A stretch of DNA of 64,000 nt from Sorlinia euscelidii (lineage in GTDB: Bacteria > Pseudomonadota > Alphaproteobacteria > Acetobacterales > Acetobacteraceae): NCBI RefSeq assembly GCF_036452155.1, contig NZ_JAWJZY010000001.1, one strand, 5' to 3'. The notes under the pieces were generated by a model. The model saw nothing but the letters and a program-made list of their open reading frames with translations, was not told the origin of the DNA and did not search any database. This document shows positions 12,691-21,552 of the stretch, piece by piece. Numbering within the stretch: the first letter of the stretch is position 1; the number at the start of each line of letters is the position of its first letter. The translations under genes were made by a program, and so were the position numbers.

Positions 12691-14016
12691 GCTGCGCCGC
12701 CTCCAACGCTGCGAGACGGGTTTCAAAATCCCGTTGCTTCATCATTTGACATGTGCTCATCAGCATGAGCAGCTCGATATAATTAAGAGATTGTCGGACA
12801 CGTGGCTGACCGTTCTCATCCAGAAGCGGCTTTGTCTCATAACGATAGTCAATTTTTGGAATTTTAAGCGTCGTCTCAAGACCGGTCTTCGGATCGACGA
12901 TCTTCTTTTCCTCAGTGGTCTCGACGGCGATCTGATCTTTCTTCATCAGCGGCTCTTGCGACCAAAGCGACCACTCTGCTGGGTCGAGCCCTGAATCCTT
13001 TAATGCGGCTTCCACAGCCTGCGCGATAACGCCGACATGCGTCCGGGCATCTCCGGCCTTATCCGACACGGCCGTCTTATATCGATATAAGACGGGACTG
13101 AGGGCGTCATAAAATGCGAGGAGCTTCGCGCGATCAGCGTATTCCGGCTCCAGCAGCGCCTGTAATACGTCCTTCTCGTTGGCGTCCGAGACCTGATTAA
13201 CGGTGCCTGCAAGGAACAGATTATTGAACCGATTTCCTGCACCGCCCAGATTCGTGACGCCATCCTGATCTGAATCGAAATATGCCGCCCGAATGCTCAA
13301 CTCCGCATCGTAGCCATTACCGGTGCCGCCGCGTGCGATGATGGATGCATCCGCTGAATTGACGTTCGTAGCATCGTTCTCATTGATGATGTAGGACTTC
13401 GCGGCGCAGAAGAAATTGAGGAATTGCCAGTTGCCATTGTCTGGGCGGCCGGTCCACTGACAAGCCGTGCTACCCGGCAAACCGAGGTGGCTAAACCCCC
13501 AATCTGTATAAAGGCGGTAGCCCCATCGGTTGCTATCAAGAGCCGTCGTCCCGGAATAAACATTGAAAAATTTATGCCCCCCGTCGTGCCGGGCGGCGAG
13601 ATGTTGGTGAAACTCGTCCCGGCACTTCCGGGTGGGTCATTCCAACTCACCTGCGCGCCCTGACCGAGCAGGGCACCGGAGTAAGAGGCGGAAGCCGCTG
13701 CAAGGACACCTTTCCTCATCCCCGCGACCTGGTCAAAATCCGGCAGCGCAACATCCGTTTTAGCGACAGCACCATTGGCTGCACTCTGCGCAGCCTCGGC
13801 CGCTTTCGCCGCATCCAATGCTCCATTAAAGGCTTCCTGCGCTTTCTGAATGGCTTCGGCAGCGGCTTGCACGGCAGACGCGACACTCCCACCGAGGCCC
13901 GACGTGTCCGCAACAAAATCTGCCAGGGTCGGCCGTGTCCGACCACCATCGCCAGAAACAGTGCAGTCATCCAGAGCGAGGCCCTTAGGCGCTGCCGGAT
14001 ATGGAATGTCAGTCAT
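12680..14016 (-). CDS. Tail fibre with peptidase S74 chaperone domain, frameshifted
   Basis: Two overlapping frames (14016 down to 13297, and 13480 down to 12680) make one protein of about 445 aa if one G is added to the G6 run at 13577-13582 (plus-strand C6). The corrected join reads SPPGTTGGHKFFNVYSG. The N-terminal part has an Ala-rich helical stalk (residues 45-85). The C-terminal part has the S74 intramolecular chaperone (SDANEKDV, then THVGVIAQAV), which cleaves itself off after fibre trimerisation. The lesion may be a sequencing error, a true mutation or a slippage switch. Confidence 0.75.
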
Positions 14017-14543
14017 AGTTTGCCTCCCTCGGCCACGAGCAGGCCGGAATTACTGATGGTGTCAGGGTAATGGACCGAGCCATCCGTCATCACGACGGGG
14101 CTTGACCCGATGAGATAGAGCCCGTTCGGCATGGGCTTGGCGCGCGACACATAAGCGTCGCCCGCGATAAATACCGGGCCATTCCGTGTGAAATCCTCGG
14201 GCAGGACGCCTCGCGATTTGACGGGCCTCAACCAGCCTGAAGCGTCTTCATAAATCTGATCGACGCCGAGTTTTTGTCCAATCTGCGCCTTCAAATCTGC
14301 CGTTTTAGTCGTGACAATGCCTTCGGCGTGCGCAAGCACGAGAGCCAATAAAGGTGCGAGCTGCACGGATTGAATCGAGTGGTCCGAGAGCGTTAATTCA
14401 AGCGTGGCTCCATCCTTCGTGATGGATATCTTTTCGAGCCCGACGCCCCGCGGACCCGGCTGACCCTCCGCGCCTGGCGCGGTGGCGCTGATCAGGATGT
14501 TGCGTCGCCCGTTTGAACGGGCAGGGTCCACGGCCACCGTCAT
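14013..14543 (-). CDS. Phage fibre-region protein with short collagen-like segment
   Basis: This 176-aa protein has a brief collagen-like stretch (GAEGQPGPRGVG, residues 24-35), then a helical middle and a beta-rich C-terminus. The fold is typical of fibre or fibre-connector proteins, but I cannot name a family. It overlaps both neighbours by 1 to 4 bases in the fibre operon. Confidence 0.6.
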   Translation of the reverse strand: MTVAVDPARSNGRRNILISATAPGAEGQPGPRGVGLEKISITKDGATLELTLSDHSIQSVQLAPLLALVLAHAEGIVTTKTADLKAQIGQKLGVDQIYEDASGWLRPVKSRGVLPEDFTRNGPVFIAGDAYVSRAKPMPNGLYLIGSSPVVMTDGSVHYPDTISNSGLLVAEGGKL

Positions 14544-14860
14544 TAATCCGTCACGCGCTCGACGCAGGCGATGCGTAACGTCTCCGAGTAGGAGACGAGG
14601 CCATCTGCCTCGGTGAATTTGACATCGACCTGCATGAGCCCGACCGGCCAGGAATTCGTCGAGCCCGGGAAACTCAGGGTAAAGCCTGCCGGGTCATTTT
14701 TAATTTTACCGACATCGAGATCGGCAATCAGCGCGCCTTTGGAATCTTTCAACTGTGCTGCAATTTCGACGGCGTGGCAGTCTCGCGGCGATCCATCCGC
14801 GTTTAGATTTCGGCAGGTGAGCGCGAAAGACGCGCCGCGTTTGAGGACAAAGTCTGCCAT
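14543..14860 (-). CDS. Small phage beta-sandwich-like protein
   Basis: This 105-aa protein has alternating beta-strand character and a Cys near each end. It resembles the small BppU-like or Ig-like proteins found beside fibre genes, but the match is by general pattern only. It is translationally coupled to the downstream gene by a 1-base overlap. Confidence 0.5.
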   Translation of the reverse strand: MADFVLKRGASFALTCRNLNADGSPRDCHAVEIAAQLKDSKGALIADLDVGKIKNDPAGFTLSFPGSTNSWPVGLMQVDVKFTEADGLVSYSETLRIACVERVTD

Positions 14861-14861
14861 C

Positions 14862-16034
14862 TCACTGCCCCGTTTTCATAATATAGTGAAGATAAACGCT
14901 GGGCTGCTGCGTGCTCACCTGCACGGAGTGAGAGTGGCTGCCATCCCAATTGAGCCCATGACTATGGCCACGATTGCCGCCAGCCCATTCCGTATGCATG
15001 GGCCATTTGTCATTGTCCTGCGCCAAGGGGCTCATCGCCTGGCCTTTATGTCCTTCATAATCGACATTGTGATATTTAAATTCGTGATTGTGGCTCGGCA
15101 TCTCATCAACGGTGAGTTGATGATCGAGCGTGTTGCCACCGTGCCCGTGCCAACCCTGGACATTCGTCGAGGCCGAACTTGTCCAATCGCCCGCGCGCTT
15201 GCCGATCGGATTATTACCTGCACCGACCACGACCTGATCCCGCAGGTCCGGCGTGCCGTTCGTGCCGTCACAAATCACCCATCCGAGCGGGACAGCATTT
15301 TTCTCGCCGTACCAGATGATGATCGCACCGCGCGGAAGCGCGTCGAGATAGCATCCCGACGGGTCCAGCACGCGATTGCGCGCGCCGAAATACCACACAT
15401 GATCGACACCGCCATAATCCGTGAAAACCAGCCGCGCCGCTGTTTTATCCCCGCCGACCTGAACTGCATCGGTGATTTCGAGCGAGAGCGCCATTTTCCC
15501 GTATCCCAGCGCCTTAAGGCCGGGAAAATGAACAATGTCGTTTTTCTGCGGTGCTGCGTCCGGCCCTGTACCGCCATAAGGCGTCGAACTTGCCCCGGCC
15601 GTGATATCATCCTTGGCGATAAGATATTGGACCGTCCCGCCTGTCAGAGGCAGGTAGGTGTTGGTGTAGGCAATCTCACCGATTTTCCGGCCGTTGACGT
15701 AGAGTGAAACACCGGTCGGCCCATTGCCAATATTGATTTTATCGGTCGTTTGATCGCCCGCGCCGCCTTGTTCGATGGGCGTAAACCCGACATCTACGGA
15801 CGTGGCCGCCGCATCAACGATTTTTTTTATTGCGTCATAAACCTGCGTCAGCACGTCATTCGACGGATCCAGCCCCGCTTTATGAATAAGGTAGACTAGT
15901 TCATTACGTAATTGATTATGATCAGCCGCCTCCAAAACCGTGCCCTGCACGCCTTTCGTGGGGTCTTGATCCGCATATTGCCGACGACCTTTCGCATCCA
16001 CGATATGGCCAGAGGCTTGGGTGTAATCCACCAT
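14862..16034 (-). CDS. Tail fibre with phage collar domain
   Basis: This 390-aa fibre protein has a tail-collar domain near residues 245-275 (GWVICDGTNGTPDLRDQVVVGAG), the signature of the phage Tail_Collar family. The His-rich C-terminal tip has repeated GHSH and GSHSHS motifs, seen in trimeric fibre tips that bind metal. Its start overlaps the stop of the gp48-like gene. It probably recognises the cell surface. Confidence 0.85.
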   Translation of the reverse strand: MVDYTQASGHIVDAKGRRQYADQDPTKGVQGTVLEAADHNQLRNELVYLIHKAGLDPSNDVLTQVYDAIKKIVDAAATSVDVGFTPIEQGGAGDQTTDKINIGNGPTGVSLYVNGRKIGEIAYTNTYLPLTGGTVQYLIAKDDITAGASSTPYGGTGPDAAPQKNDIVHFPGLKALGYGKMALSLEITDAVQVGGDKTAARLVFTDYGGVDHVWYFGARNRVLDPSGCYLDALPRGAIIIWYGEKNAVPLGWVICDGTNGTPDLRDQVVVGAGNNPIGKRAGDWTSSASTNVQGWHGHGGNTLDHQLTVDEMPSHNHEFKYHNVDYEGHKGQAMSPLAQDNDKWPMHTEWAGGNRGHSHGLNWDGSHSHSVQVSTQQPSVYLHYIMKTGQ

Positions 16035-16576
16035 CAGGCGTCATCCTCATATTTAAAAACAAGAGTGGTGTCGGCCGGGGCGAGACGACGCATCGGGCAT
16101 TCCAGCCCGGTGCTGTGATTGGGCAATCGGACGACCCAGATAAAACGGAGTGACATCGTGCCGCATCGCTGCACGCCGCAGCGGCTCGGCCCGTGCACTG
16201 GGAGCTCGGGCTCTATGATCTCGATCGTCACACCGGCCGCCTCAGCGAGGCGCTTGAAAAAAGCGCGGCTCACGCCAGAGGACGCGACCCAGCGCTGAAA
16301 TGTGAGCGACCGGCGTTGGGCGATGGAGAGATCGCCAACATCCCGCCCACACGGGTCCGGCCCGAGAACGGCCTCGTAATCCGATAAGAGCGCTGACGCA
16401 TCACGTGGAGAAATCTCGGCGCGTAGCCCTTCGATATCCTGTTCCAGCCCTGCCAGCGGCACGGCGAATGCGAGGAGAAAACGTGAGAGGTTGCTGCCCT
16501 CCCCGCGCGCCCACTTCCCTGTCGGTAGCAGGTCGTTGACCCACTCATCGCGAATCTGTTCGGCAGACCGACTCAT
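16034..16576 (-). CDS. Baseplate-to-fibre protein, Mu gp48 / YmfQ family
   Basis: This protein of about 180 aa belongs to the DUF2313 (YmfQ, Mu gp48) family, which links baseplate to fibres. The N-terminal ARGEGSNLSRFLLAFA and the middle QRRSLTFQRWVASSG segments are typical. Met at 16576 gives the ATGA overlap with the upstream gene. Confidence 0.8.
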   Translation of the reverse strand: MSRSAEQIRDEWVNDLLPTGKWARGEGSNLSRFLLAFAVPLAGLEQDIEGLRAEISPRDASALLSDYEAVLGPDPCGRDVGDLSIAQRRSLTFQRWVASSGVSRAFFKRLAEAAGVTIEIIEPELPVHGPSRCGVQRCGTMSLRFIWVVRLPNHSTGLECPMRRLAPADTTLVFKYEDDA

Positions 16577-17646
16577 GACGCGCCCTGCCATTGAATCGCG
16601 CCGAGCACGGCAATCTCGGTCGGAGCGAGTTGAATGTCAGCCCGCGGCTCAATGAGATCATTGGCCGTGCCGTTGATCGTGCTGATCACAGCAGCGATCT
16701 CCGCTGCATGGATTTTCCCCCCGATCGATTTGGACGGGAAATAGGCTTTCAATTCCGCCGTGATCTGCTGCCGCGCCTGCGTCGTATCTGGATTGAGCGC
16801 GATAATGAGGTTTTGGGGTGCGACCGATGCCGCAGCCACGGTCACATTGCCGCGGATCGGCCGCTTCAGGTCGATCTCTGCCTGTATCTGATGCACTTGG
16901 GATGGCGACGGAATTACCGCACCTGGCATCGCGATGATGACACCCACCGTGCCCGCGCCCATCCATCCGGGGATCACATTAACATAGGCCGCACCCGCAT
17001 CCTGCGCCCAACGCGTGTAATCGGATGCTGTCCCGCCGCCGATTGGCGCGCGGATCGCGGTGATAATGCGCGCGCGCCACGCCTCTACCGCTTCCACCTC
17101 CGCGCCGCCTGCAATGCCCTCGTGATCCGTGACGGCGCTCTTCACCGACGAAACGGGTGAGACGAGTGTCAAAGCGACCCCGCCTGCAAGATTGCCCGCC
17201 GTTCCCGTCACGGAAGCCTTGACCGGCACGGCGCTCGCACTGTCCGGCGCCAGCGTCGTCGATTTCGTTACAAGCCATTGGACGGCACCGTCTGAAACGA
17301 AGGCCGTGTTGATCGGCAGTGTCACTGTATCTGACGCTGTCACAAGCACATTGCCTATTGCGGCAGCGGCAGGGCGGCGCGGCGTTGACCACATTTCCGC
17401 ATGTTCGGGCAGCAGGCCGTTTTCCGTGGCGGTGGTGACCATCATTTCGAGCAGTGCGTCTCGAATGTGGCCGTAGACTTCGCTTAATGCCAAAGCCCAG
17501 ACCGTGCTTAAAACCTGTTCCAGCGTCTGGGGCGCATTGGGGTCGAGCCGCACGGTTGAACCGTCAGACGCCGTGAATTGCTGCGTCAACATGGCGGCGG
17601 CAATGCGTTGTGCAAGTGTTGAGGGCGAAGGGATCGGCCAGCTCAT
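16573..17646 (-). CDS. Baseplate J-like protein, Mu gp47
   Basis: This 357-aa protein is a baseplate wedge component of the J family (Mu gp47, P2 gpJ). The pattern GAGTVGVIIAMPG near residues 225-237 and the preceding EAWRARIITAIRAP segment are typical. It follows gp46 with a 4-base overlap, the Mu order. Confidence 0.88.
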   Translation of the reverse strand: MSWPIPSPSTLAQRIAAAMLTQQFTASDGSTVRLDPNAPQTLEQVLSTVWALALSEVYGHIRDALLEMMVTTATENGLLPEHAEMWSTPRRPAAAAIGNVLVTASDTVTLPINTAFVSDGAVQWLVTKSTTLAPDSASAVPVKASVTGTAGNLAGGVALTLVSPVSSVKSAVTDHEGIAGGAEVEAVEAWRARIITAIRAPIGGGTASDYTRWAQDAGAAYVNVIPGWMGAGTVGVIIAMPGAVIPSPSQVHQIQAEIDLKRPIRGNVTVAAASVAPQNLIIALNPDTTQARQQITAELKAYFPSKSIGGKIHAAEIAAVISTINGTANDLIEPRADIQLAPTEIAVLGAIQWQGAS

Positions 17647-18119
17647 ACGCCGCCCCCCACACGGTAGGAAAGCGTCACTCGGCCGATCACCGCTTTGACA
17701 CTTAGGCGGTTGCCGTTCTCAAGCGAGGCGGACACGCTTTTATCGACGCCGTGCCAATCACAGATCGGGTCAAGCGCCTCTTCTGCGTAAGCAGCACCAA
17801 GGCGACGGTCGAGCTCATCATATTTGCCGCGCGACAAAAGCCAAAGCCGTGAGCCCAGCCGCGTGCCGTCCAGCAGGACATCACCGACCCAACCCCGCCT
17901 GGCGCGCAGCGCATCCACCTGGCTCAGCAAACCATCCAAAGAGTTCGGAAGTTCGTCATCCTCTTGGGCGCGTCGATCACTTTGAAATGCGATCAGCGCC
18001 GAAGTTGCGAGGGTTTTATCGACTGCCAGCGTGCCGCGACCCGCACGCGTGGGCGATATGATGAGGTCCAGAAGACCATCCTGATCCGGCCGCATCAAAA
18101 GGGTCGAGGTAATATCCAT
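17643..18119 (-). CDS. Baseplate wedge protein, Mu gp46 (GP46 family)
   Basis: This 158-aa protein is of the GP46 family. The pattern GWVGDVLLDGTRLGSRLWLL (residues 76-95) is typical. It corresponds to Mu gp46, a gp25-like wedge. The 64 bases before gp45 (18120-18183) hold no gene. Confidence 0.85.
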   Translation of the reverse strand: MDITSTLLMRPDQDGLLDLIISPTRAGRGTLAVDKTLATSALIAFQSDRRAQEDDELPNSLDGLLSQVDALRARRGWVGDVLLDGTRLGSRLWLLSRGKYDELDRRLGAAYAEEALDPICDWHGVDKSVSASLENGNRLSVKAVIGRVTLSYRVGGGV

Positions 18120-18183
18120 GCGACCATGATGCTCTTACGCAGCACTTATATTCAGGCTGCATGATTTCAACGCGGAGGGGGAA

Positions 18184-18777
18184 TTATTCCTGCGGGGGGC
18201 TCGTCGGTTGACCAGGCTGCGCTGAAAGATGCGCGTGGTTTTTCAGGCTGATCCCGGCAGATTTGACATCCTGCTGTGCCGTCAACGTGCCGTCAAGTCT
18301 CGCGTCACCCTGCACTTCAACATCCCCATTAACGTGCAGCACACCGTCAATTGACACTTTGCCTTCCGTAACACGCAAAACGGTCTTTCCGGCAATGGCG
18401 ACGTTTAGCTCTTCCAGCGCATCGACCTGCACCAGGCGACCGTCGCGGAAATGAAGTTTTTGCCCCGCCGCGTCGTAAAGCGCCGTTTCGCCTTCCTTCA
18501 ATCCGCCCATGCGGGCCGTCATCGGGTTCGCAGGCGGCAGGGCGACCGGGTCCGCGTGATCACCTCCCGCGTGCAGCACCATCGTCACGGCACCATCAAT
18601 CGGAGCGTGGCTGGTGAAGCCAAAAGGATAATGCACCGGCACCCTGCTTTTTACATGGCCGAGATGCGTGGCGAGCGTGAGCGTCTGGTCCCCTGCCTCA
18701 TCATCAAGGTCATGGATCACCGCACGCGCAAATAAGCCGCGCAGCCCCATTACTAAACCTGTCAAATCATCGCTCAT
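18184..18777 (-). CDS. Baseplate assembly protein V, Mu gp45
   Basis: This 197-aa spike protein is of the Mu gp45/gpV family. It has an OB-like N-terminal domain (residues 10-90) and a C-terminal beta-helix of repeated DG-containing strands (VSIDGVLHVNGDVEVQGD). It forms the membrane-piercing tip. The start overlaps the gp44 stop by 4 bases. Confidence 0.87.
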   Translation of the reverse strand: MSDDLTGLVMGLRGLFARAVIHDLDDEAGDQTLTLATHLGHVKSRVPVHYPFGFTSHAPIDGAVTMVLHAGGDHADPVALPPANPMTARMGGLKEGETALYDAAGQKLHFRDGRLVQVDALEELNVAIAGKTVLRVTEGKVSIDGVLHVNGDVEVQGDARLDGTLTAQQDVKSAGISLKNHAHLSAQPGQPTSPPQE

Positions 18778-20144
18778 CGCGCCCGCGCCCTGATCTTGCC
18801 GCTTCGGCGCATACCGCGCTGCACGCGATCCTGCGCGCCAGTCAAATCATATGTGTCGAGGGGCACGACGCTGATGCGGGTCCGATATCCGCTCGCATCT
18901 GCCACATAGGTGACTGCGCCAATTAGCATGTCCTGGTCGATACCGGCATAGGGGTCACTAACATAGACAATCGTGTTCGGCCGCCAGAGCACGCCATGCA
19001 CGCCGTAGCCCTGCACAGTGTAGAGGCGGATCGTGCCATGGGCGCGGGTGGTGCGCATGCGCCAGTCGGCTTGATCCTGTAATGTCCAGGGACTGCTCGG
19101 CTGACGCGGCGGGCGCGCTTTGCGTTTCTTATGGCGTTTTTGCCCGTGATAGGCTTTAGGCGCAGGACCATAATGCGCGCTGAGGCCCTCCGCCGTTGAA
19201 TCGAGCTTGACGTCCTGCGCCATCTGAGTCGGTTCCGAGCCGCCTGATTGCGTGGCGGCGAGAAAGACGGCGGGGCGATAGCGATTCAATGACGGGTCAA
19301 TCGCGTGGCCGTAACGCAGCACGGCACGGCGTTCGATCTCACTCGCACTCAAGGTGGATGATGGTGCGGGATTGCTTTTGCCCGGTTTCATACCCGCATG
19401 AAGCGGGGCTTTTGGCGGCCGCAAAACACTTTTGAACGCGCCCTTAACGTAGATGTCAGAGAAATGCCCACGCGCGTCGATCTGCGTTTCCGCCTCGATT
19501 ATGTTGTCGCCGACGCGCAGCGCACCCGGTGCGCGGGTCGTTCCCGCACGCGTCAATCGCAGTCCTCCGACACCGTCGGACACGACGAGCGCGCCACGCT
19601 GACGTGAGAGCTTCTCCACAGCACTTAAAACCCGATCGCTCGGCTCAACCGCAACCAGTGTGAAAGGTGCGCCGGGATCGATATCGGACTTCACCGGTAT
19701 CCCGAAAGGCTTGGTCAATCGTCCGACAATCGTCGTCAGATCGACCTGGCGGTATTCACCCGGTCCCAGAGGATTGGCGCAGCAATCAACGAGATCACCC
19801 GTGACATCACGGCCTGAAATGATGGCCTCAACCTGTCCATCGGCGATACGCAATTGGACAGCATCCACGAAGCCCTTGAGCACCGTCTCATCCCCGATGC
19901 GGATTTCCGCGTGATCATGCTCTTTAATCATGGCGAATTCCGGCTTGTCGCCGCCCAGCGCATCAAAGGCGCGTGCCGTATCGAGATAGGAGATGCGGAA
20001 GGCCCCTGCGATCTCCGCCAGATCGCGCCCGGCTTCGATGGCCTCTGCACTCTTCAGACGCTTGCCATTGATGAATGCCACCATGCCTGCGCCAGACACA
20101 TGGATCGTTGATGAGGCTGGAGCTGAAGCCAAAGCGTCAGCCAT
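18774..20144 (-). CDS. Baseplate hub protein, Mu gp44
   Basis: This 456-aa protein matches the Mu gp44 / gpD-type hub, the adapter between tube and spike. The middle region carries a basic Lys/Arg-rich loop (GQKRHKKRKARPPR) that is not part of the usual core and may be an insertion. It overlaps gp43 by 8 bases. Confidence 0.85.
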   Translation of the reverse strand: MADALASAPASSTIHVSGAGMVAFINGKRLKSAEAIEAGRDLAEIAGAFRISYLDTARAFDALGGDKPEFAMIKEHDHAEIRIGDETVLKGFVDAVQLRIADGQVEAIISGRDVTGDLVDCCANPLGPGEYRQVDLTTIVGRLTKPFGIPVKSDIDPGAPFTLVAVEPSDRVLSAVEKLSRQRGALVVSDGVGGLRLTRAGTTRAPGALRVGDNIIEAETQIDARGHFSDIYVKGAFKSVLRPPKAPLHAGMKPGKSNPAPSSTLSASEIERRAVLRYGHAIDPSLNRYRPAVFLAATQSGGSEPTQMAQDVKLDSTAEGLSAHYGPAPKAYHGQKRHKKRKARPPRQPSSPWTLQDQADWRMRTTRAHGTIRLYTVQGYGVHGVLWRPNTIVYVSDPYAGIDQDMLIGAVTYVADASGYRTRISVVPLDTYDLTGAQDRVQRGMRRSGKIRARAR

Positions 20145-21552
20145 CTGACGTTACCTCTTGCAGCAGCTTCAATTTGCCCGGCCCCGATAGAGCCGGATGC
20201 CGGATATGATTGCGGGAAATCATATCCCGCCATAAATCCTCAACTTTTTCTGGACGGTCCCCACCCACACTGTAAGCGATGAGCCAGCTGCTCATCGCGC
20301 GCGGTAAAGTCACGGAAGAGACAGTAGGCAAGCGGCCGAGCCTTTCAGAAATATCGGCCGTGACCGCTGCCCTCAAATCACTGATGGCCTGTGCCACGCC
20401 GTTTGTAGGGACGGTCGCCGATGAACGTGCGTTTATGCGGTCGATGTCGGCGGCAATCTCGTCCAGCATTTTAACCAGACGGTCTCGCCAGGTGATCGCA
20501 TCTTCCTGGCTTTGGTAGATCAGCGCCGCCGCCGCAGCCACGATTTGGGCGGCGAGCATGGCTTCATTGACAAGTGACAGGCCACGCACAGCATTGACAT
20601 CGGCCGCCGCACTCTCAGCAGTTCGGCTTTTCTCTCGTAAGGCCGACGCGGCTGAAATGAGAAGCGGCGTGACCTGCCGTGCGTCCAGCACATTATTGGT
20701 CTCACCCACGACCTCCTCAGCCGAGGCAATCGCCGGGCGGCCACTACCTGAAACCGAGCTGGCGATGGATGCGGGAACATCAACGAGAAGCGTCGCCAGG
20801 CGATCCGCAAATTCCGTCTCATTATTATGCGCCGGGATCGCGATCCCTTCATTGAGCGTTGACAAAGCTGGTGCCGCCGCATCACGCACGCTTAAAGGGG
20901 CCGTGTTGCCCGCGACCGCATTCCAGACACCCTGCGCGATCTGAACAACATTCGTCGCAGCACTTATCAAAGCCAGCGGCAGAGTAGCCGGAGATAGGAT
21001 GCGCCGCGCGGCGATCAGCGCCTCATCCATCAACCGGTCCGCTGTCTCCAGGACTGAGGTCAGCGTGTCTTCAACTCGCCCGAAAAGCCCGCGCTTCGTT
21101 TTCGGGGCCGGATCGCGCACGAATGTGGCGCTGAACCGTGCCAGGCGAATATTGCCGTCACTGAAAACGATGGTCCCGGTCTGGAGAATCCGGCAGCGCA
21201 TCGTCCCCAGCCAGGGATGAACCAACGTGGCAGGACCCGCCTTGCGCAACGCGTCACGCATGCGCTTGGCGCGGATCACATAATCATCCCCGATGATCAG
21301 TCCCTCAACGCGGATCGGCCCGTCGAGCGCGCCAAAATCCTGCATGCGAAAATCACTGCGCCCCGGGAAGTAGAGCTGAAGGAGGCGGCGGCCCGTCTCT
21401 TCCTGGACGTTCGGCATGGCAAATCGCACGCCACGCCAGGCCGCGATCGACAGCAGTTGATTGAACGCGGGTCCGGCAATGCCGCCAAGAATATCGGTCT
21501 GGCTGCCCAACGACCCCGCGCCCAACCCCGTCAATCCGTCAAAAGCGCTCAT
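20137..21552 (-). CDS. DNA circularisation / tail protein N, Mu gp43
   Basis: This 471-aa protein has the DNA-circularisation N-terminal domain (residues 1-110). In Mu this protein is gpN, a tail and baseplate component. The rest is mostly helical. It overlaps the tape measure by 4 bases, the conserved Mu order. Confidence 0.83.
   Translation of the reverse strand: MSAFDGLTGLGAGSLGSQTDILGGIAGPAFNQLLSIAAWRGVRFAMPNVQEETGRRLLQLYFPGRSDFRMQDFGALDGPIRVEGLIIGDDYVIRAKRMRDALRKAGPATLVHPWLGTMRCRILQTGTIVFSDGNIRLARFSATFVRDPAPKTKRGLFGRVEDTLTSVLETADRLMDEALIAARRILSPATLPLALISAATNVVQIAQGVWNAVAGNTAPLSVRDAAAPALSTLNEGIAIPAHNNETEFADRLATLLVDVPASIASSVSGSGRPAIASAEEVVGETNNVLDARQVTPLLISAASALREKSRTAESAAADVNAVRGLSLVNEAMLAAQIVAAAAALIYQSQEDAITWRDRLVKMLDEIAADIDRINARSSATVPTNGVAQAISDLRAAVTADISERLGRLPTVSSVTLPRAMSSWLIAYSVGGDRPEKVEDLWRDMISRNHIRHPALSGPGKLKLLQEVTSDG

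Noticed and set aside
14640..15707. Long plus-strand frame of 364 codons opposite the collar fibre gene
   Set aside because: It is antisense to a well-supported fibre gene, rich in Arg and Ile from reverse reading, and has no family likeness.
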